From Brachybacterium sp. (lineage in GTDB: Bacteria > Actinomycetota > Actinomycetes > Actinomycetales > Dermabacteraceae), in NCBI GenBank assembly GCA_027322375.1, contig DAHVRS010000333.1, positions 1 through 5,195 on the forward strand: a stretch of 5,195 bases of DNA, written 5' to 3'. The position numbers and the translations under genes were made by a program. The notes under the pieces are model-generated. The model worked only from the letters and a program-made list of their open reading frames with translations. It searched no databases and had not been told where the DNA came from. This document shows positions 1 through 5,195 of this stretch, in pieces (the stretch's first letter is position 1; every line of letters starts with the position of its first letter).

Positions 1-64
1 CGGGCGATGTCTCGGGGTGCGCGGCCGACGGGGGCCCGGTCGGTGCGGCGGGGGCCGCCCTCAT
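1..64 (-). CDS. Possible start of a downstream coupled gene (partial, unidentified)
   Basis: On the minus strand an ATG at 64-62 overlaps the stop codon of the dehydrogenase gene (TGA at 63-61) in an ATGA arrangement typical of translational coupling. A GGAG sequence lies 8 nt upstream of this ATG, inside the end of the dehydrogenase gene. The frame stays open for the 21 codons left in the window and encodes an Ala/Pro-rich stretch beginning MRAAPAAPTG. Such N-termini are common as disordered leaders of actinobacterial cytoplasmic proteins and transporter subunits, so the product cannot be named. If real, it would be co-transcribed with the dehydrogenase. The alternative is plain 3' non-coding sequence: positions 1-60 are very GC-rich and can form short hairpins (for example CCGAC 25-29 with GTCGG 39-43), but no T-rich tail marks a terminator. 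Confidence 0.35.
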   Translation of the reverse strand, partial: MRAAPAAPTGPPSAAHPETSP

Positions 65-1326
65 GTGACCGGCTCCGTCCCGAACACCTGCGCCCGCAGC
101 GGAGCGATGTCCACCGCCTGTCCCGTCCGGGCGGAGTCCTGCAGCGCCATCGCGCCGAGGGCCGCGTCGATGCCGTCGGCGAGACCGGCCCGGGGGACGC
201 GGTCCTCGCCGGCCGCCGTGCGCCAGAAGGTCTCCGCGAGGACGGCGTCGCCGCCCTGGTGGCCGCTGGGGCCGGTCTCGACGTGCTCGTGCTCGCGGGT
301 GCTCCCGGAGCCGCCGGCGGGGTCGGGGAAGGACAGCTCGATGCTCTGCGCCCCCAGATCGCCCTCGAGCAGGCCCTCGGTCCCGAAGATCCGCAGCCGA
401 CGGGTCGAGCGGGGCTGGGCCATGACCGCGGTGAACGTCGCGAGGGTGCCGGAGGCGAACTCGAGCGTGGCGACCTGTCGGTCGGGCAGGCCCGACGGGG
501 CGTAGGGGGAGTGCTGCACCCTCTCGCGCAGCACCTCCTTCGCCGTGGCGTCCCCGAAGTCGATCTCCCCGGTGCCGGCGGCGGGGCGGAAGCGGGGCAG
601 CTGCTCCTGCTCGGGCCGCGGGCGGAAGGCGAGCGCGGAGGCCATCGAGTGCACCCGCACCAGGTGGGAGTCGAGCACGTACCCGAGCACGTCGAGATCG
701 TGGCAGCACTTCTCGAGCATCCAGCCGCCGGAGCGGGACACGTCCTGCCGCCAGCCCTGGTACTGGACCATGGTCAGCCCGGTGCCGAGGTTCTCGTCGG
801 CCTGGACGGCGAGGATCTCCCCGAGGCGGCCGGAGCGGACGATCTCCCGCACCCGCTCGTAGAAGGGCGTGTACCGCAGCACGAACCCCACGGCGGTGCG
901 GCCGGCGGGGCGGGCCTGCTCGGCCTGCCACAGCGTGCGGAGCCCGTCGACGGTCGTGGCGACGGGCTTCTCGACCAGGAGCGGGAGCCCGCGCTCCATC
1001 GCCGCGACCGCATAGGGCACGTGCTGGTCGTTGGGGGTGGCCACGACCACGGCATCGAGCTCGTGATCGCGCAGCATCGCGAGCCCGTCGTCGAGGAGCT
1101 CCGGCCGCGCGGCGAGGCGATCCGAGGGCTCGCCGAGCGGAGCCGAGGAGCCGACGACGAGTTCGGCGAACGCCTGACGGCGGGCGGGGTCCGGGTCGGC
1201 GATCGCGGCGAGCCGTACCGACCCCGCCATATCGTTCGGCACGTTACGGAAGTAAGGGGCCGCCCGCTGCCCCGCTCCCACCAGGCCGGCTCGCACGGCC
1301 TGTCCTCCAGTAGTCCCTTTGATCAT
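61..1326 (-). CDS. Gfo/Idh/MocA-family NAD(P)-dependent oxidoreductase
   Basis: A 421-residue cytoplasmic dehydrogenase of the glucose-fructose oxidoreductase / inositol dehydrogenase family, whose members oxidise or reduce sugars, polyols or their derivatives with NAD(P). An N-terminal Rossmann fold is shown by GLVGAGQRA (14-22) after a short beta strand, an acidic residue ending the second strand (IAD, 42-44), and VVVATPND (93-100). The family EKP motif is at 119-121 with the presumed catalytic Lys120. The C-terminal alpha/beta domain carries GGWMLEKCCHDLD (200-212), where His209 and Asp212 fit the family's catalytic/substrate-binding HxxD motif. The protein is longer than many relatives, with an insert rich in Arg, Pro and Glu around 230-285. 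I chose the ATG at 1326 because GAGG lies 10 nt upstream and the Rossmann motif then begins near residue 14. The frame extends to an ATG at 1380, but neither that nor the one at 1344 has a good ribosome-binding site. The substrate cannot be deduced. The gene has its own promoter and an operator-like palindrome, and may be coupled to a gene beyond the left edge. Confidence 0.93.
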   Translation of the reverse strand: MIKGTTGGQAVRAGLVGAGQRAAPYFRNVPNDMAGSVRLAAIADPDPARRQAFAELVVGSSAPLGEPSDRLAARPELLDDGLAMLRDHELDAVVVATPNDQHVPYAVAAMERGLPLLVEKPVATTVDGLRTLWQAEQARPAGRTAVGFVLRYTPFYERVREIVRSGRLGEILAVQADENLGTGLTMVQYQGWRQDVSRSGGWMLEKCCHDLDVLGYVLDSHLVRVHSMASALAFRPRPEQEQLPRFRPAAGTGEIDFGDATAKEVLRERVQHSPYAPSGLPDRQVATLEFASGTLATFTAVMAQPRSTRRLRIFGTEGLLEGDLGAQSIELSFPDPAGGSGSTREHEHVETGPSGHQGGDAVLAETFWRTAAGEDRVPRAGLADGIDAALGAMALQDSARTGQAVDIAPLRAQVFGTEPVT

Positions 1327-1336
1327 GGCATTCGGA

Positions 1337-1340
1337 CCTC
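1337..1340 (-). promoter_or_regulatory. Ribosome-binding site of the oxidoreductase gene
   Basis: GAGG on the minus strand, 10 nt before the ATG at 1326. This modest site decides between three in-frame ATGs (1380, 1344, 1326), since the two upstream candidates have no purine-rich sequence at a suitable distance. Confidence 0.55.
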
Positions 1341-1377
1341 GCATCTGGTGCCGATGGGATGCGCGATCAAGCTGCCG

Positions 1378-1397
1378 CATCCACTTACGTAAGGATG
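1378..1397. promoter_or_regulatory. Operator-like nested palindrome
   Basis: Two nested symmetries are visible. CTTACGTAAG at 1384-1393 is a perfect 10-bp palindrome, and it sits within the inverted repeat CATCC (1378-1382) / GGATG (1393-1397), whose centre is shifted by one base. The site overlaps or immediately follows the predicted transcription start (around 1398) of the minus-strand promoter at 1405-1433. That is a usual position for a repressor operator. LacI- and GntR-type regulators commonly bind short palindromes of this sort next to sugar-metabolism genes, but which family binds here is not shown by the sequence. Confidence 0.5.
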
Positions 1398-1404
1398 TGG
1401 CTAA

Positions 1405-1433
1405 AACCTAGGAGTGCGGTCAGGGGGTGTCAA
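1405..1433 (-). promoter_or_regulatory. Promoter of the oxidoreductase gene
   Basis: On the minus strand a perfect TTGACA -35 element (1433-1428) is separated by exactly 17 bp from TAGGTT (1410-1405). The latter fits the TAnnnT pattern of actinobacterial housekeeping -10 elements. Transcription would begin near 1398 and give a leader of about 72 nt before the ATG at 1326. The -35 hexamer lies inside a small inverted repeat (GGGGT 1424-1428 / ACCCC 1433-1437). This is the only convincing promoter I can see in the window. Confidence 0.75.
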
Positions 1434-1436
1434 CCC

Positions 1437-1704
1437 CTTCGGGAGGGCGGTTTCGGGCCGACCAGGGACGACGCCCGAGGGGGCCACGCAGAGTTCTTCC
1501 GGGCGTCACCTGCAGGAGAACCGCCGTTCAGCGCGGAGAACCCGCGCGAGACGGACCCGCGACGGGCGGCCTCTCCCGTCGGGCCTTCGTACCGAGCCCT
1601 TCCGTCGGGCCTTCGTCCCGGCCGTTGCAGAGTTGGTGGACCGACCCCGTTGACACCCCAACTTCGCTACATCTGGCCGAGGGCGGGCGCCGGGCGTGGA
1701 ACAA
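1437..1704. other. Non-coding stretch between oxidoreductase promoter and ndh terminator
   Basis: About 270 bp with no credible gene. The frames open here are short, rich in Arg, Gly and Pro, and lack ribosome-binding sites or recognisable motifs. It holds a 26-bp-period direct repeat (1573-1620), a hairpin CGACGGG (1560-1566) / CCCGTCG (1575-1581), and a plus-strand TTGACA (1650-1655) that has no acceptable -10 element 16-18 bp downstream. Both flanking genes are read on the minus strand; the upstream gene ends at the terminator at 1736-1698, so much of this stretch may be untranscribed. Confidence 0.6.
1573..1620. repeat. Two-copy tandem repeat, 26-bp period
   Basis: CCGTCGGGCCTTCGT occurs at 1576-1590 and again at 1602-1616. 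Allowing two mismatches, the matching units extend to 22 bp (1573-1594 and 1599-1620). The hairpin arm CGACGGG at 1560-1566 pairs with the first copy over 7 bp and could pair with the second over 6 bp, so alternative structures are possible if the region is transcribed. Confidence 0.8.
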
Positions 1705-1736
1705 CAACGCGCCCGGCCGAGCGGCCGGGCGCGTTG
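1698..1736 (-). terminator. Rho-independent terminator of ndh
   Basis: A perfect 14-bp GC-rich stem (arms 1705-1718 and 1723-1736) encloses a 4-nt loop at 1719-1722. Read on the minus strand it is followed by TTGTTCC, a short T-rich tail, and it begins 20 nt after the ndh stop codon. On the plus strand the stem is followed by CGGAATCG with no T tract, so it works as an intrinsic terminator mainly for ndh. It separates ndh transcription from the downstream oxidoreductase promoter. Confidence 0.88.
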
Positions 1737-1755
1737 CGGAATCGTGAGTCGTGCG

Positions 1756-3165
1756 TCAGCCGTGCGACGGTTTGTCGCGGCCCCGGGGCGGGCAGGTGGC
1801 CCCGGCGTCCCGGCCGAACAGGCGGTGCGGGGCCTGCTCCTCGAAGACCTTCGCCGCGTGCAGCGAGTCCACCTCTCCCACGACGGGGTTCGGCTGGTGC
1901 GTGGCGCGGGTGCCGCCGTAGAGGGACAGCAGGTTCATCGCGACGGCGCGCTGGTTGCGGTGCCCGATCATCTTGGTGATGTGGACGCCCAGCCAGGCCG
2001 CCCAGCCCACGGCGCCGGAGAGGCCGCCCAGGATCGGGATCTCCGCGATCGCGGCGTGGCGGCCGATCGTGGCCATCGTGCCGAGGTCCAGGTAGGAGAA
2101 CTTCTTGCGCGGCTTGTGCGCGACCTCGGCGGCGATATTGCGGGCCGCGGCCTCACCGGTCTGGATCGCGGGCTGCGCGAGCTGGGGGAGGGCCTCGTCC
2201 TGGCCGGCGATGTCCCCGGCCGCGTACACGCCGGGGAAGCCCTTGACCTGCAGGTAGTCGTCGACGGCGAGGCGGCCGCGCTTGTCCTGCGGCAGGCCCC
2301 AGGTCTTCACCTTCTCGTCGATCGCGACGCCGGCGGCCCAGATGGTGATGTCGGATTCGAGGATCGAGTCGTCGTCGAGGACCACATGGTCGTAGCCCAC
2401 GGACTTCACGCCCTTGCCGAGCTGGAGGGTGACGCCGCGGTCGCGCAGCTCGTCGGCCGCGTACTGGCGGTACTTGGTGCTGAACTCCTTGAGCAGCTCG
2501 TCACCGCGCTGCACCACCGTGATCTGCAGTGTCCCCGGATCCATCTCGGGATAGAGGATGTCCAGCTCCTGCATGCGGAAGTCGGCCAGCGCCCCGGCGA
2601 TCTCCACGCCCGTCGGCCCGCCGCCCACGATGCACACGTGGAGCTTGTCGTGGGTGCCCACCTCGCGGGTGGAGCGCTCGAGCTCGGAGAAGATCCGGTC
2701 GCGGATCGCGAGGGCCTGGGCACGCGTGTACATCGGCATCGCGTGCTCCTCGGCGCCCTCAGTGCCGAAGTAAGTGGTGGTCGCGCCGCTGGCGATGATG
2801 AGGTAGTCGTAGGCGATCTCGTGGCGGCCCTTCTGGCCCTCGTCCAGGCACACCACCTTGCGCTCGGGATCGACCTGCTCGACCTCGCCCTGGCGGTAGC
2901 GCATGTTCGGGACCTTGAGGGAGAGCCCGCGCAGGAACATCGTGACGTCGCCCGGGTTCAGGCCCGCGGTCGCGACCTGGTACAGCAGCGGCTGGAAGGT
3001 CTTGTAGACGTTCCGGTCGATGAGGGTGACGCGCACGCGTGCATCCCGCAGCGCCCTGACGGCGTGAGCGCCGGCGAAGCCGCCGCCGAGGATCACGACG
3101 TGCGGCCAGCTCGCTCCGTCTTTCGCCGGGACGGTAGGGCGACGGGTCAGGAACGGCATCATCAT
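1756..3165 (-). CDS. ndh: Type II NADH:quinone oxidoreductase (NDH-2)
   Basis: A 469-residue flavoprotein that passes electrons from NADH to membrane quinone without pumping protons, acting peripherally on the inner face of the cytoplasmic membrane. The FAD-binding motif is VVILGGGFAGAHA (23-35), followed by the family sequence FQPLLYQVATAGL (57-69) and YDYLIIASGA (119-128). The NADH-binding motif is CIVGGGPTGVEIAGAL (178-193). TIWAAGV (274-280) and GVYAAGDIA (312-320) complete the FAD site, and AQPAIQTG (330-337) is the quinone-site signature of NDH-2. DLGTMATIGRHAAI (360-373) and the amphipathic segment around 386-416 fit the membrane-associating C-terminal region. Length matches actinobacterial Ndh proteins. 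Translation starts at the first of three tandem ATGs (3165, 3162, 3159), 7 nt after AGGAG. The frame continues upstream to 3621, but that part is Arg/Pro-rich, unlike the family, and precedes the ribosome-binding site. The gene is monocistronic by its terminator and diverges from the nucleotidase gene. Confidence 0.97.
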   Translation of the reverse strand: MMMPFLTRRPTVPAKDGASWPHVVILGGGFAGAHAVRALRDARVRVTLIDRNVYKTFQPLLYQVATAGLNPGDVTMFLRGLSLKVPNMRYRQGEVEQVDPERKVVCLDEGQKGRHEIAYDYLIIASGATTTYFGTEGAEEHAMPMYTRAQALAIRDRIFSELERSTREVGTHDKLHVCIVGGGPTGVEIAGALADFRMQELDILYPEMDPGTLQITVVQRGDELLKEFSTKYRQYAADELRDRGVTLQLGKGVKSVGYDHVVLDDDSILESDITIWAAGVAIDEKVKTWGLPQDKRGRLAVDDYLQVKGFPGVYAAGDIAGQDEALPQLAQPAIQTGEAAARNIAAEVAHKPRKKFSYLDLGTMATIGRHAAIAEIPILGGLSGAVGWAAWLGVHITKMIGHRNQRAVAMNLLSLYGGTRATHQPNPVVGEVDSLHAAKVFEEQAPHRLFGRDAGATCPPRGRDKPSHG

Positions 3166-3172
3166 GCGGGGA

Positions 3173-3177
3173 CTCCT
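3173..3177 (-). promoter_or_regulatory. Ribosome-binding site of ndh
   Basis: AGGAG on the minus strand, 7 nt before the ATG at 3165. It fixes the first of three consecutive ATG codons as the likely start and rules out the 152-codon upstream extension of the same frame. Confidence 0.85.
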
Positions 3178-3560
3178 AGGTCGGCGCGTCGTCCGACGGG
3201 ACGCGGCGGGTGGCCGGCCGGGTCGGGCGCCGCGGTCGTCGTGGGGAGGGGAGCGGCGGTCTGTGCGGGCTGCGGGCGGTGCCGGGAGCGCCAGGCGGGC
3301 CGGTGTCCGGGAGTCGGGGCTGGCTGCGCGGGCGGGGCACCCCGGTCCGTCCGGAGTCCTCGCCGATGCTACCCACTTCGGGCGCGCACGGCACGGGTGG
3401 GGAGCCGGGCTCTGCCACGGGTCACACCTCCGGGAGGCTCCGGGTGGCGGCTGGGCCCCCAGACAGCTGGAGTAAAAGTTGGATCGGCGCCCCGTAAAGA
3501 GCGGGCCAAGGGTGCTGGAAGGGCGTCTCAGCAGGATGAACGCTGGATGACGGTTCGGTA

Positions 3561-3578
3561 CCGGATTCCCGAAACCGG
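3561..3578. promoter_or_regulatory. Operator-like imperfect palindrome upstream of the nucleotidase gene
   Basis: An 18-bp sequence of the form CCGGATTCCCGAAACCGG has seven of nine symmetric base pairs; the mismatches are at the fifth pair (A/A) and the centre (C/C). It lies about 105 bp before the nucleotidase start and about 400 bp from ndh, so it more likely serves the plus-strand gene. No adjacent promoter is clear, and no regulator is recognised for it. It could also fold as a hairpin in a transcript. Confidence 0.3.
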
Positions 3579-3670
3579 GGGCCGACGCGCCCCGGATGAG
3601 GTGTGATGACCAGGCGCACACGCGCGCTCACTTCCTCTGCTGTCCTCCCCGTCTCCCTCCCCTCGCGTCC

Positions 3671-3675
3671 AGGAG
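3671..3675 (+). promoter_or_regulatory. Ribosome-binding site of the 5'-nucleotidase gene
   Basis: AGGAG located 8 nt before the ATG at 3684. It decides the start against an in-frame ATG at 3606, which has only a GAGG placed 4 nt away, too close for efficient use. Confidence 0.8.
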
Positions 3676-3683
3676 CCCGTTCC

Positions 3684-5195
3684 ATGCCCGTCCTCCACGT
3701 CCGCCGCGTCGCCCGTGGGGCGGCCGTCGGCCTCAGTGCCGCCGCCCTCGCCTTCAGCGCCGCGATCATGCCGCTCGGCGCCGCCGCGGCCGAGCCCGGC
3801 CAGACCGTCACCCTCCTGGGCTTCAACGACTTCCACGGCGCGCTCGACAGCGCCGATGACTTCGCCTGCACGATCACGACCGCGCGCACGGGCGCGGACC
3901 GCAGCGTCCTGATCTCCTCGGGCGACAACGTGGGCGGCTCCGCCTTCGTCTCCGCGGTCGCGAACGACGAGCCGACGATCGACTTCCTGAACGCTCTCGA
4001 GGTCGACGTCACCGCGATCGGCAACCACGAGTTCGACCAGGGCCAGAACGATCTGAAGAACCGCATCGAGACGCGGACCGACTTCCCCGACCTCGCCGCG
4101 AACGTCGCCAAGGCCGACGGCACCCTCTTGAGCGAGGCGTACACCGTCCTCGAGGTGGACGGGGTGAAGGTCGCCGTCGTCGGCGCGGTCACCACGAAGA
4201 CCGTGAGCAAGGTCAGCCCCGTCGCGATCGAGGGCCTCGAGTTCCTCGACCCCGTCGACTCGGTCAACAAGGCTATCGACGACCTGAACGCCAACGGCCC
4301 CGACTACGACGTCCTCGTCGTCTCCTATCACGAGGGCGCCTCCGGCAGCGGCGAGGTGGGCTCCCCGCCCGCCAACAACGACCCGATCTTCGACAAGATC
4401 GTGAACGAGACCTCCGCGGAGGCCGACGCGATCTTCAACGGCGACTCCCACCGCACCTACGCCTGGAACGCCAGCGTCCCCGGCCAGGACGGCGAGGTCC
4501 GCCCGATCATCCAGACCGGCGCGAGCGCCGCGAACATCGGCTCGGTCACCCTCGAGCTCGGCGACGACGGCGACTGGGACGTCGTCACCGGCAGCACCAC
4601 CCTGCTGCCCACCGAGGACGCGGACCTCGCCGCCTGCGCGGGTGATCCCGTCTACGACGCGGCCACCGATGTCTCCGATGCCGCGATCGCCGAGGCCGAG
4701 GTGCTCGGCGCCGTGCAGGTCGGCTCCATCGAGGGGGACATCACCACCTCCTGGAACGATGAGAAGGCCACCTACGTCGACGGCGTGCGCGTGCCGCTGA
4801 CCGAGGTCGGCGACCAGGCGACCACCAAGGGCGACGACCGCAGCCGCCACTCCGCAGCCGGGGACATGCTCGCCGACTCGATGAAGTGGTACCTCGAGGA
4901 CTCCGGCAAGGCGGGCGAGCACCCCGTCATCGGCTGGATGAACCCCGGCGGCATCCGCGCCGAGCTGTGGGAGGAGGCCGCGGGCGCCGAGGGCGACGGC
5001 GTCGTCACCTACGCCGAGGCCAACAACATGCTCCCCTTCGGGAACACCCTGTACACCGGTGAGGTCACCGGCGCGCAGTTCGTGCAGATGCTCGAGGAGC
5101 AGTGGGCGCACGACGGCTCCGGCCGCTTCCTCGCCTTCAGCGCCTCGGCGAACATCGAGTACGTCTTCGACAGCACCGCGCCCGAGGACCAGCGC
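3684..5195 (+). CDS. Secreted UshA-like metallophosphatase/5'-nucleotidase (3' end outside window)
   Basis: The first 504 residues of an exported two-domain nucleotidase that hydrolyses nucleotides or related phosphoesters outside the membrane; the C-terminus lies beyond the right edge. Residues 1-36 form a signal peptide: Arg7, Arg8 and Arg11, a hydrophobic stretch 13-31, and an Ala-rich cleavage site before Glu37. The calcineurin-like metallophosphatase domain shows LLGFNDFHGAL (44-54; metal ligands Asp49, His51), SGDN (79-82; Asp81), GNHEFD (113-118; Asn114, His115, Asp118), YHEG (His216) and NGDSH (252-256). The last normally reads GHxH or GHxQ, so the first His is replaced by Asp254. The 5'-nucleotidase C-terminal domain begins near 386 with SRHSAAGDMLADSM, followed by NPGGIRAEL (420-428) and the substrate-pocket PFGN (451-454). 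Only Cys62 and Cys318 occur in the mature part seen and could form a disulfide. The protein is rich in Asp and Glu, as suits a secreted protein. Whether it ends in a cell-wall anchor or further domains cannot be seen. It is transcribed divergently from ndh. The exact substrate is not determined, and UshA-, CpdB- and YfkN-type activities all remain possible. Confidence 0.94.
   Translation, partial: MPVLHVRRVARGAAVGLSAAALAFSAAIMPLGAAAAEPGQTVTLLGFNDFHGALDSADDFACTITTARTGADRSVLISSGDNVGGSAFVSAVANDEPTIDFLNALEVDVTAIGNHEFDQGQNDLKNRIETRTDFPDLAANVAKADGTLLSEAYTVLEVDGVKVAVVGAVTTKTVSKVSPVAIEGLEFLDPVDSVNKAIDDLNANGPDYDVLVVSYHEGASGSGEVGSPPANNDPIFDKIVNETSAEADAIFNGDSHRTYAWNASVPGQDGEVRPIIQTGASAANIGSVTLELGDDGDWDVVTGSTTLLPTEDADLAACAGDPVYDAATDVSDAAIAEAEVLGAVQVGSIEGDITTSWNDEKATYVDGVRVPLTEVGDQATTKGDDRSRHSAAGDMLADSMKWYLEDSGKAGEHPVIGWMNPGGIRAELWEEAAGAEGDGVVTYAEANNMLPFGNTLYTGEVTGAQFVQMLEEQWAHDGSGRFLAFSASANIEYVFDSTAPEDQR

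Larger units (their letters stand above)
3166..3683. other. Divergent intergenic region between ndh and the 5'-nucleotidase gene
   Basis: A gap of 518 bp holding the control regions of two divergent genes, with no credible gene inside. The open frames here are low-complexity Arg/Pro/Gly shadows. The part next to ndh (3181-3360) is extremely GC-rich. A relatively AT-rich patch at 3471-3500 (AGTAAAAGTTGG and GTAAAGA on the plus strand) and a minus-strand TAGCAT (3371-3366) are the nearest things to promoter elements, but neither has a matching -35 at proper spacing, so I do not call a promoter. Near the nucleotidase gene lie an 18-bp imperfect palindrome (3561-3578) and an adjoining hairpin CCGGGG (3575-3580) / CCCCGG (3590-3595). 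Confidence 0.6.

Noticed and set aside
7..1392. 461-codon open frame on the plus strand
   Set aside because: Antisense shadow of the Gfo/Idh/MocA oxidoreductase; no motifs and no suitable ribosome-binding site.
1650..1673. Plus-strand promoter starting from TTGACA at 1650-1655
   Set aside because: The only -10-like sequence (TACATC, 1668-1673) is 12 bp away, too close, and no TAnnnT occurs at 16-18 bp. It is noted only as part of the inverted 11-bp pair.
1414..1747. Several short plus-strand frames between 1359 and 1979
   Set aside because: Arg/Pro/Gly-rich products without ribosome-binding sites or motifs. They overlap the minus-strand promoter and terminator and are best read as non-coding.
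3552..3573. Phosphate-box-like repeat (GGTTCGG and GGATTCCC) before the nucleotidase
   Set aside because: The resemblance to actinobacterial PhoP direct repeats (GTTCA units at 11-bp spacing) is weak, with too few matching positions to support a claim.
1696..3606. 636-codon open frame on the plus strand
   Set aside because: It lies antisense to ndh, whose motifs are unmistakable. Its translation is a low-information Val/Gly/Arg/Asp-rich product with no ribosome-binding site, a common shadow at very high GC.
3166..3621. N-terminal extension of the ndh frame by 152 codons
   Set aside because: The added residues are Arg/Pro-rich and lack family similarity; AGGAG 7 nt before the ATG at 3165 and the FAD motif near residue 27 support the shorter protein.
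3606..3683. In-frame ATG at 3606 adding 26 residues to the nucleotidase
   Set aside because: Its GAGG is only 4 nt away, and the extension would move the signal peptide's hydrophobic core far from the N-terminus. The ATG at 3684 has AGGAG at 8 nt and a normal signal peptide.
3422..4294. 290-codon minus-strand open frame overlapping the nucleotidase start
   Set aside because: Composition is Ser/Thr/Arg/Ala-rich shadow sequence running across both intergenic DNA and the antisense of conserved metal-site motifs.
3528..5111. 527-codon open frame on the minus strand
   Set aside because: It covers the plus-strand nucleotidase gene, which has a signal peptide, ribosome-binding site and full family motifs. 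The antisense product is a repetitive Gly/Val/Asp/Arg-rich shadow.

Overview
The window looks like ordinary chromosome from a high-GC actinobacterium. Codon third positions are almost all G or C, long antisense shadow ORFs are common, ribosome-binding sites are AGGAG/GAGG-like, and all three main proteins have an actinobacterial character. A Micrococcales genus such as Brachybacterium would fit, but that is an impression and not a demonstrated assignment.

Layout from left to right. (1) A Gfo/Idh/MocA-family dehydrogenase lies on the minus strand (1326 down to 61). Its stop overlaps a possible next start codon (ATGA), so a translationally coupled gene may leave the window at the left edge. (2) Upstream of the dehydrogenase is a well-formed minus-strand promoter (TTGACA, 17 bp, TAGGTT) with a nested palindrome just after the predicted transcription start, which suggests local repression. 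(3) The next stretch, to about 1704, is non-coding and contains a short 26-bp-period tandem repeat and a second copy of the GTTGACACCCC sequence in inverted orientation. (4) A strong minus-strand intrinsic terminator (14-bp stem) closes the next gene. (5) That gene is a type II NADH:quinone dehydrogenase, ndh (3165 down to 1756), with both dinucleotide-binding motifs and the quinone-site motif visible. (6) A 518-bp divergent intergenic region follows. (7) On the plus strand, from 3684 and running off the right edge, is a secreted UshA-like metallophosphatase/5'-nucleotidase. This gene is easy to overlook because it has no stop in the window and a 527-codon antisense frame covers it.

The three main genes do not form one pathway: a sugar- or polyol-type oxidoreductase probably under its own repressor, a housekeeping respiratory enzyme transcribed alone, and an extracytoplasmic nucleotide/phosphate scavenging enzyme. 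I found no mobile element, CRISPR array, tRNA, rRNA or defence system, and nothing I would call a new biological system. The points most worth a second look are the Asp-for-His change in a metal-site motif of the nucleotidase and the promoter/operator arrangement upstream of the dehydrogenase.
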